Shown here: positions 58,294-64,000 of the stretch, piece after piece
Numbering within the stretch: the stretch's first letter is position 1
Layout: each line of letters opens with the position of its first letter
Assembly: GCF_024648825.1 (NCBI RefSeq)
Contig: NZ_JANBBE010000013.1
Coordinates: forward strand, 1 to 64,000
From: Lentzea californiensis
GTDB taxonomy: Bacteria > Actinomycetota > Actinomycetes > Mycobacteriales > Pseudonocardiaceae
Length of the DNA: 64,000 bases
Reading direction: 5' to 3'
Position numbers and translations under genes: made by a program
The notes under the pieces: model-generated
The model's database searches: none
Seen by the model: the letters and a program-made list of their open reading frames with translations, nothing else
Told to the model about the DNA's origin: nothing

Positions 58294-59154
58294 TCAGGTC
58301 GCGGTCGCGGCCCGCAACGCCCACGGCACCACCGGGTCGAGCGACGTCAGCCGGTCGCGCAGCCGGGTGTCCACGGTCAGCACCCCCGACGCGAGCCCCG
58401 CCGCGACGTCGGGCCGGCGGTCGAGGTAGGTCTGGTGCAGCGTGCCGTCGCGGAGGCGTTCGTAGTCCTCGCGCCAGTGCCAGCCGACTCCGGGATCGAG
58501 GCGGGTGTTGGCCGCGTAGGACGCGCCGCCGTTCGCGATCTTGCGCTGGTACTGCTCGTAGCCGCGGTCCGGCACGTGCAGGATGTCGACGCCGGCCGTC
58601 GTCATCGGGCCGAGGAGCGGACCGGACACGCCGTGGTTGCCTTGGTCGACGGTGACCTCCGGGTCGCCGCGGTGGCAGGTCTTGGGCCCGATCCTGGTGC
58701 CGCGCGGGGACAGCGACGCCGTGTCGCGCAGGATCAACCGGTGCACCCAGCCACCGTCGGCGGACGGGTCGGCGACCAGGTTGTCGCGCCGCATCTCCAC
58801 CACGCCGAACGCCGGGTCCACCGCGCCGAGGTCGTCCTTCAACGAGGCGGACGCGGGCCAGAAGAACTCGTCGGCGTCCGCGTTGATCACCCAGTCCGCG
58901 CCGTGCCCGGCGGCCGCGCGGCGGGCCATCGCGGTCACCCAGCGGCCCTGCTCGTAGTCCTGCGCCGGTTCGTGGTGCAGTTCGAGCACGCCCGCGTCGC
59001 GGTACGCCTCCAGGATCTCGATCGTGCCGTCGGCCGAACCGTTGTCGGTCGCGACGACGAGGTCCACTCCCGCGGCGAGGTGGTGTTCGATCATCGCGGC
59101 GACGACGTCCGCCTCGTCGCGGACGAGCAGGGTCATGATCAGGCGCACTCGCAC
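58294..59154 (-). CDS. Family 2-like glycosyltransferase
   Basis: 286 residues from GTG at 59154. The opening IMTLLVRDEADVVAAMIEHH and VVATDNGSADGTIEILEAY match Glyco_tranf_2_4/GT92-type enzymes. The DxD-like metal site is WVINADADEFFWP, followed by HVPDRGYEQYQRKIANGG near the C-terminus, a usual feature of this group. No TM segment is seen, so it is cytoplasmic. Donor and acceptor are unknown. It diverges from the HAD-like gene with a 32-base gap that must hold both promoters. Confidence 0.85.
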   Translation of the reverse strand: MRVRLIMTLLVRDEADVVAAMIEHHLAAGVDLVVATDNGSADGTIEILEAYRDAGVLELHHEPAQDYEQGRWVTAMARRAAAGHGADWVINADADEFFWPASASLKDDLGAVDPAFGVVEMRRDNLVADPSADGGWVHRLILRDTASLSPRGTRIGPKTCHRGDPEVTVDQGNHGVSGPLLGPMTTAGVDILHVPDRGYEQYQRKIANGGASYAANTRLDPGVGWHWREDYERLRDGTLHQTYLDRRPDVAAGLASGVLTVDTRLRDRLTSLDPVVPWALRAATAT

Positions 59155-59186
59155 AGCGTACGGACGGGGCCGGGCATGCTGGACGG

Positions 59187-59675
59187 ATGCGTCCCCTGGT
59201 CCTGATCGACGTCGACGGCCCGCTCCACCCGTGGGCCGCGAACCCCAAGCCGGACAACTACCGGCTGTTCGAGATCAAGGTCGGCTGGCGCCGCAGGCTC
59301 CGCATCTGGCTCGACCCGGAGCACGGCACCCAGTTGAGACAGCTGGCGGAGGACACCGGCGCCGAACTGGCGTGGGCCACGACGTGGCTGCACCGGGCGA
59401 ACACCGAGATCGGGCCACGTCTGGGCCTGCCGCAGCTCAAGGTGATCGAGTTCCACGACGAGACCGGCTGGAAGTACCCGGCGGTCGCCCGGTACGCCTA
59501 CGAAAGGCCGCTCGTCTGGTTCGACGACGACTTCGGGCTGCACGCCGAGCGCCGCGAGCAGTTCGTCCACAAGCGACGACACCTGACCACCGCGCTGATC
59601 CACGTCGATCCCGGTACCGGGATCTCGGCACAACACCTGGGTGAGGCACGGAAAGCATTCAGCGGCAACCCGTAG
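59187..59675 (+). CDS. HAD-like (SAK-type) hydrolase domain protein
   Basis: 162 residues. The start LVLIDVDGPLHPW carries the HAD nucleophile Asp and the +2 Asp (DVDG). AELAWATTW provides the motif-II-like strand, and LVWFDDDFGLHAERREQF gives the acidic motif IV. The short length and the GWKYPAVARY segment fit the HAD domain seen in Swiss-army-knife RNA repair proteins. Activity on a phosphate ester is expected. A GGACGG lies directly before the ATG; the mRNA may have almost no leader. Confidence 0.8.
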   Translation: MRPLVLIDVDGPLHPWAANPKPDNYRLFEIKVGWRRRLRIWLDPEHGTQLRQLAEDTGAELAWATTWLHRANTEIGPRLGLPQLKVIEFHDETGWKYPAVARYAYERPLVWFDDDFGLHAERREQFVHKRRHLTTALIHVDPGTGISAQHLGEARKAFSGNP

Positions 59676-59728
59676 GCCGCCGAGAATTCACGGTTGGAGT
59701 CGAGAAGGTCTCAACCGGCGCGGCTGGC

Positions 59729-59758
59729 TTGACAACGAAAGCATCCCGAGCCAATCCT
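59729..59758 (+). promoter_or_regulatory. Promoter of the ABC importer operon
   Basis: A perfect -35 box TTGACA (59729-59734) is followed after 18 bp by AATCCT (59753-59758). GTG 59765 lies six bases further, so the message should be leaderless. This TTG is therefore not the translation start. Confidence 0.6.
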
Positions 59759-59764
59759 CCGCTG

Positions 59765-60886
59765 GTGCTGAAGCGAGGGAACGTCACGACGAAGTTGATC
59801 GGCGTCGGTGCGCTGGTGCTGGCGGTGGCCGCCTGTGGCGCCCCGCCCGCCAAGGAGACGCCGGCTGGTGCCGCCGGAACCGCGAAGTCGGCGAGTGAGC
59901 TCGGTGGCATGGACAAGCTGGTCGAGGCCGCCAAGAAGGAGGGCAAGCTCAACGTCATCGCGCTGCCCCCGGACTGGGCGAACTACGGCGAGATCATCAA
60001 GGCCTTCGAGGCCGAGTACGGCATCAAGGTCGACTCCGCGCAGCCGGACGCCTCGAGCCAGGAAGAGATCAACGCCGCCAAGCAGCTCAAGGGCAACGAC
60101 CGCGCGCCCGACGTGTTCGACCTCGGCCTGAACGTGGCGCTGGCCAACAAGGACCTGTTCGCCCCCTACAAGGTCAGCACCTGGGACGACATCGCCACGG
60201 AGCTCAAGGACGCGGACGGCCTCTACTACGGCGACTACGGCGGCTTCATGTCGATCGGTTACGACGCCGCGAAGGTGCCGGCGCCGACGAGCGTGAAGGA
60301 CCTGCTCAAGCCCGACTACAAGGGCAAGGTCGCGCTCAACGGTGACCCGACGCAGGCCGGTGCCGCGTTCTCCGGTGTCGTCATGGCGGCGCTGGGCAAC
60401 GGCGGCAGCGCCGACGACATCGCGCCCGGTGTCGAGTTCTTCAAGCAGCTCAAGGCGGCCGGCAACTTCCAGCCGGTCGACCCGTCGCCCGCGACGATCG
60501 AGTCCGGTCAGACGCCCGTCGTCATCGACTGGGACTACACGAACGCCGCCCAGACCGACAAGCTCAAGGGCAAGCTCGACTGGAAGGTCGTCGTCCCGGC
60601 CGAGGCCCAGATCGGCGGCTACTACAACCAGGCCATCAGCAAGGACGCGCCGCACCCCGCGGCCGCCCGCCTGTGGCAGGAGTTCCTCTACTCCGACGAG
60701 GGCCAGAACCTCTACCTGAAGGGCATGTCCCGCCCGGTGCGCCTGGACAAGATGGGCGACAAGGCGGACAAGGCCGCGAAGGAGAAGCTGCCCAAGACCG
60801 ACGGCAAGCAGGTGTTCCAGACGCAGGCCCAGGCAGACAAGGCCAAGGCCGTCCTGACCGCGACCTGGGCACAGGCCATCGGATGA
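59765..60886 (+). CDS. ABC importer substrate-binding lipoprotein
   Basis: GTG at 59765 gives 373 residues: VLKRGNVTTKLIGVGALVLA then the lipobox VAAC and a Pro/Ala-rich linker. The mature protein has the two-lobed family 1 pattern (KLVEAAKKEGKLNVIALPPD, VFDLGLNVALANKD, NGDPTQAGAAF, PVVIDWDYTNA, KDAPHPAAARLWQEFLYSDE). It resembles binding proteins for polyamines, iron or aminoethylphosphonate. The substrate is not fixed by sequence alone. It overlaps the first permease gene (ATGA). Confidence 0.88.
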   Translation: MLKRGNVTTKLIGVGALVLAVAACGAPPAKETPAGAAGTAKSASELGGMDKLVEAAKKEGKLNVIALPPDWANYGEIIKAFEAEYGIKVDSAQPDASSQEEINAAKQLKGNDRAPDVFDLGLNVALANKDLFAPYKVSTWDDIATELKDADGLYYGDYGGFMSIGYDAAKVPAPTSVKDLLKPDYKGKVALNGDPTQAGAAFSGVVMAALGNGGSADDIAPGVEFFKQLKAAGNFQPVDPSPATIESGQTPVVIDWDYTNAAQTDKLKGKLDWKVVVPAEAQIGGYYNQAISKDAPHPAAARLWQEFLYSDEGQNLYLKGMSRPVRLDKMGDKADKAAKEKLPKTDGKQVFQTQAQADKAKAVLTATWAQAIG

Positions 60887-61800
60887 CCTCGGTCGCTCCT
60901 GTAGCGGCGGCAAAGCCCGGCGGTCCCACCCCCAGGGGTGGGGCCGCCGGTCGGCCATCTGTGGCCGCCTGGCTCGTCGCGGTGCCGTTCCTGGCGTTCG
61001 TCGGCACCTTCCTCGTCTACCCCACGGTGCTCGTGCTGTTCGGTGCCTTCCAGGACTCGAACGGCGCGTTCACGCTCGACAACCTCACGACGTTGTTCAC
61101 GGGCGTCGTCTTCGACGCCTTCGTGCGCAGCATCGAACTCTCCGCGCTCACGGCGGTCATCGGCGCGATCTTCGGCGCGCTGCTCACGTGGGCGATCGCG
61201 GTCGGCAACCCCGACGGGATGCTGCGCCGGACCGTCGTCGCGGGCAGCGGTGTGCTCGCCCAGTTCGGTGGCGTGCCGCTGGCGTTCGCGTTCCTCGCGA
61301 CGGTCGGCTTCGAGGGTCTTGTCACGAAGTTCCTGCGTGACAACGTTGGCATCGACCTCTTCGCCGGCAGCGCGTGGTTGTTCGAACTGCCCGGCCTGAC
61401 GCTCGTCTACACGTTCTTCCAGATCCCGCTGATGGTGATCGTGTTCCTGCCCGCGCTCGACGGCCTGCGCCCGCAGTGGCGCGAGGCCAACGCGAGCCTC
61501 GGCGGCACGAGCTGGACGTACTGGCGCCACGTCGGCGGCCCGATCCTGACGCCGCCGTTCCTCGGCGCGCTGCTCCTGTTGTTCGCCAACGCCTTCAGCG
61601 CCTACGCCACGGCCGCGGCGCTCGTCTCGCAGGGCAGTCCGATCGTGCCGCTGCAGATCCGCGGGTTCCTCACCGGCGAGGTCGTGCTCGGCCAGGAGAA
61701 CCTCGGCAAGGCGCTCGGCCTCGGCATGGTGATCGTGGTCAGCATCGCGATGGGCGTGAACGTGCTGCTGCAGAAGAGGGTGGCCAAGTGGGTTCGCTAG
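60883..61800 (+). CDS. ABC importer permease 1
   Basis: 305 residues. Six TMs follow a Gly/Pro-rich N-terminus; the coupling EAA loop is WREANASLGGTSWTYWRHVG with the conserved Gly. The layout matches PotB/FbpB-type permeases. The end overlaps the second permease gene by 13 bases. Confidence 0.9.
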   Translation: MTSVAPVAAAKPGGPTPRGGAAGRPSVAAWLVAVPFLAFVGTFLVYPTVLVLFGAFQDSNGAFTLDNLTTLFTGVVFDAFVRSIELSALTAVIGAIFGALLTWAIAVGNPDGMLRRTVVAGSGVLAQFGGVPLAFAFLATVGFEGLVTKFLRDNVGIDLFAGSAWLFELPGLTLVYTFFQIPLMVIVFLPALDGLRPQWREANASLGGTSWTYWRHVGGPILTPPFLGALLLLFANAFSAYATAAALVSQGSPIVPLQIRGFLTGEVVLGQENLGKALGLGMVIVVSIAMGVNVLLQKRVAKWVR

Positions 61801-62570
61801 TGAAACAGCGCGTCCTGCGCACGATCGTCCTGCTGGTCCTCGGCGTCTACTTCATCCTGCCGCTGATCGCGATGGCGGAGTTCTCCACGCGGGGCAAGAA
61901 CGACACGCGCAGCCTCGAGTCGTGGACGTCCATCGTCGACGACGAAGGCCTGATGGAAGCCCTCGTGAACTCGCTGCTGTTGTCGGTGACGAGTGCGGTG
62001 CTCATGTTGGTGCTCCTCGTGCCGACCATGGCGTGGATCCGGCTCAGGCTTCCCCAGTTGCAGCGGCTCGTGGAGTTCCTTTGCCTGCTGCCGCTGGCGA
62101 TTCCCGCCATTGTGCTCGTGGTCGGCATGGCGCCGCTCTACGCTTGGGTGAACTACTTCTTCGGCGACTCACCGCTGACGCTGACGTTCGCGTACACGAT
62201 CCTGGTGCTGCCGTTCGCCTACCGCGCGGTCGACGCCGGACTCGCCGCCATCGACCTGAAGACGCTGGCCGAAGCCGCGCGCAGCCTCGGCGCGTCGTGG
62301 TTCACGGTGCTGTGGAAGGTCGTCGTGCCGAACATCCGCGTCGCGCTGATCGGTGCTTCGCTGCTGTCGGTGGCCTTGGTGCTCGGCGAGTTCACCATCG
62401 CGTCGCTGCTCAACTTCGACACGCTGCAGGTGCAGGTCAACCTGCTCGGCAAGCGCAACGCGGGTGTGTCCATCGCGGTGTCGCTGCTGTGCCTGATCTT
62501 CGCGTTCGTCCTTCTGTTCGCACTCTCTTATGTCGGCCAGCGTCGCCGTCAGACCGTGGTCGAGGAGTAA
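61788..62570 (+). CDS. ABC importer permease 2
   Basis: 260 residues from GTG 61788, GAGGG seven bases upstream (GTG 61800 is an alternative). Six TMs; EAA loop LAEAARSLGASWFTVLWKVV. It pairs with permease 1 to form the PotBC-like membrane channel. The ATPase gene starts three bases after the stop. Confidence 0.9.
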   Translation: MGSLVKQRVLRTIVLLVLGVYFILPLIAMAEFSTRGKNDTRSLESWTSIVDDEGLMEALVNSLLLSVTSAVLMLVLLVPTMAWIRLRLPQLQRLVEFLCLLPLAIPAIVLVVGMAPLYAWVNYFFGDSPLTLTFAYTILVLPFAYRAVDAGLAAIDLKTLAEAARSLGASWFTVLWKVVVPNIRVALIGASLLSVALVLGEFTIASLLNFDTLQVQVNLLGKRNAGVSIAVSLLCLIFAFVLLFALSYVGQRRRQTVVEE

Positions 62571-62573
62571 GAC

Positions 62574-63605
62574 ATGGGTCATCTGGAACTCAAAGGACTG
62601 CGCAAGTCGTTCGGCGGCAACGTGGCGCTCGACGGCCTCGACCTGGAACTGGCCGAGGGCGAGCTCGTGTCGCTGCTCGGCCCGTCGGGCTGCGGCAAGA
62701 CGACGGCGCTGCGCATCGTCGCGGGCTTCGAGACGTCCGACTCCGGCACGGTCACCGTGGGCGGCAAGGACATCACGAAGGTGCCGGCCAACAAGCGGGA
62801 CATGGGCATGGTCTTCCAGGCCTACAGCCTCTTCCCGAACATGACCGCGGCGCAGAACGTCGCGTTCGGCCTGAAGATGCGCAAGGCCGACGCCAAGAAG
62901 GCCGGCGAGCTGCTCGAACTGGTCGGTCTCGCCCACCTCGGTGGCCGGTACCCGCACCAGATGTCGGGCGGTCAGCAGCAGCGCATCGCACTGGCGCGCG
63001 CTCTCGCGATCCAGCCGCGGGTGCTGCTGCTGGACGAGCCGCTGTCCGCTCTGGACGCCAAGGTCCGCGTGAACCTGCGCGACGAGATCCGCCGCATCCA
63101 GACGGAGCTCGGCATGACGACGCTGTTCGTCACGCACGACCAGGAGGAGGCGCTCGCCGTCTCCGACCGGGTCGGCGTGATGTCGCACGGCCGCCTGGAG
63201 CAGCTCGACACCCCGTCCGTCGTCTACCGCGAACCGAAGACGGCTTTCGTGGCGCAGTTCGTCGGCGTCACGAACTCGGTCGAGGCCAAGGCCGAGGGCC
63301 AGACCGTGGTGGTGAACGGCGTGACCGTGGCGACGACGCACGACCAGCCGTCCGGGAGCGACGTCCGTGTCATCGTGCGGCCGGAGGACATCGGCGTTTC
63401 CGCGCACGACGGCGACGCCAATGGCAAGATCGTGGGCGACGTGCTGACCCAGTCGTTCCTCGGGCCGGTCACGCGGATCTCGGTCAGGGTGGGGGAGCAG
63501 GTGCTGCGCATCGACCAGCCCTCCAACACCGCCGCCGCGTACCAGCCGGGCACGCGGGTCGCGCTCGACCTCAGCGAATCAAGGATCATGGTGGTACCGG
63601 GATGA
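62574..63605 (+). CDS. ABC importer ATP-binding protein
   Basis: 343 residues; GAGGAG upstream of ATG. Walker A GPSGCGKTT, Q-loop VFQAYSLFPNMT, signature MSGGQQQRIALARAL, Walker B VLLLDEPLSALD, switch FVTHD. The C-terminal TOBE domain (residues about 240-343) includes VIVRPEDIGVSAHDG. This is the PotA/FbpC type that energises import. It overlaps the LtrA gene (ATGA). Confidence 0.93.
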   Translation: MGHLELKGLRKSFGGNVALDGLDLELAEGELVSLLGPSGCGKTTALRIVAGFETSDSGTVTVGGKDITKVPANKRDMGMVFQAYSLFPNMTAAQNVAFGLKMRKADAKKAGELLELVGLAHLGGRYPHQMSGGQQQRIALARALAIQPRVLLLDEPLSALDAKVRVNLRDEIRRIQTELGMTTLFVTHDQEEALAVSDRVGVMSHGRLEQLDTPSVVYREPKTAFVAQFVGVTNSVEAKAEGQTVVVNGVTVATTHDQPSGSDVRVIVRPEDIGVSAHDGDANGKIVGDVLTQSFLGPVTRISVRVGEQVLRIDQPSNTAAAYQPGTRVALDLSESRIMVVPG

Positions 63606-64000
63606 TCAAGAAGCTCCTCGCGCGCGACACGGCGGAGGCCCACCGGGTCGCGACGCCGCTGGAGCTGCTGTTCGACCTGAGCTTCGTGGTGGCGGTCGCC
63701 CAGGCCGCCGCCTCGTTGCACCACGCCGTCTCCGAGAACCACGCCGGTGCCGGCCTGCTGGCGTTCTGCATGGCGTTCTTCGCGCTGTGGCTGCCCTGGC
63801 TGAACTTCACCTGGTTCTCCAGCGCGTTCGACAACGACGACACGCTGTACCGGATCATCACGATGGTCCAGATCGCCGGTGTCCTCGTGATCGCGGCCGG
63901 CATCCCCGCCGTCTTCGAGCACCAGGACTACCGGATCGTCGTCGGCGGCTACGTCGTCATCAGGCTCGCGATGGTCACGCACTGGCTGCGTGCCGCGCGG
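63602..64000 (+). CDS. Low temperature requirement protein A family membrane protein, 3' truncated by window edge
   Basis: At least 133 residues, open to the end. It starts with MIKKLLARDTAEAHRVATPLE, then the LtrA hallmark ELLFDLSFVVAVAQAAASL. Three or more TMs follow (AFCMAFFALWLPWLNFTWFS, IITMVQIAGVLVIAAGIPAV). LtrA-family proteins have no established transport substrate. Start overlap with the ABC ATPase gene shows cotranscription. Confidence 0.85.
   Translation, partial: MIKKLLARDTAEAHRVATPLELLFDLSFVVAVAQAAASLHHAVSENHAGAGLLAFCMAFFALWLPWLNFTWFSSAFDNDDTLYRIITMVQIAGVLVIAAGIPAVFEHQDYRIVVGGYVVIRLAMVTHWLRAAR

Noticed and set aside
59729..59764. TTG start for the substrate-binding protein
   Set aside because: TTGACA here is a perfect -35 box followed by a -10 box, and the GTG at 59765 gives a better lipoprotein signal peptide.

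Overview
The window is high-GC (about 70%) actinobacterial chromosome. An SsgA-family sporulation regulator, a SigK/anti-SigK pair, a SARP (AfsR-like) regulator, F420-type PPOX and DUF3152 proteins, many GTG starts with ATGA/GTGA start-stop overlaps, and conflict-type NTPases together suggest a filamentous actinomycete, most likely Pseudonocardiaceae (Lentzea, Saccharothrix or Actinosynnema-like). The genus is inferred, not proven.

Layout. 0-6.6 kb: 3' end of a GH25 muramidase, small envelope or secreted proteins, a DivIVA-like/USP-like/DUF3152/GT4 run, and a MarR-VOC divergent pair with two clear operators. 6.6-14.2 kb: a damaged NTP-dependent conflict locus. A SAV_2336/NB-ARC/TPR protein and a MoxR-type AAA ATPase are intact, but the VMAP-like partner carries several frameshifts and stops, and an HEXXH-protein remnant lies on the other side. 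14.2-17.4 kb: two paralogous amidohydrolases (one a Tat lipoprotein) divergent from a MarR regulator, with a nested palindromic operator between. 17.5-20.1 kb: a decayed biosynthetic cluster (LuxR regulator, HExxH hydroxylase, ATP-grasp, P450, all truncated or frameshifted), followed by intact transport and methyltransferase genes to 23.5 kb. 23.5-31.3 kb: orphan NarL regulator, a copper monooxygenase-like lipoprotein with a DoxX-Rieske fusion, an MMPL transporter and an OmpR-type two-component pair; three promoters share an 11-bp-period direct repeat. 31.5-39.7 kb: ABC/FtsX exporter, NarL-type two-component system, two serine hydrolases.

39.7-43.7 kb is a tRNA-rich segment: an integrase remnant next to tRNA-Val(CAC), the SigK module, SsgA, and a tRNA-Gly/Cys/Val cluster whose Gly and Val genes are duplicated. 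Directly downstream (43.8-49.8 kb) is a four-gene operon: TIR protein, KGGVGR-type ATPase, small protein of unknown fold, and a dual-ATPase HerA-like protein. It is followed by a convergent second TIR-like gene. This is the best candidate for an undescribed immune system in the window.

50.7-64 kb: a 59-residue secreted peptide, XRE regulator, SARP/NB-ARC/TPR regulator, VWA protein with an unknown partner, PPOX, a membrane lipid-side protein, GT2, a HAD-like protein, then a complete ABC importer operon (solute-binding lipoprotein, two permeases, ATPase) translationally coupled to an LtrA-family gene that runs off the window. No CRISPR array, IS element or rRNA was seen. All homology calls are from sequence motifs read by eye; none was tested by a database search.
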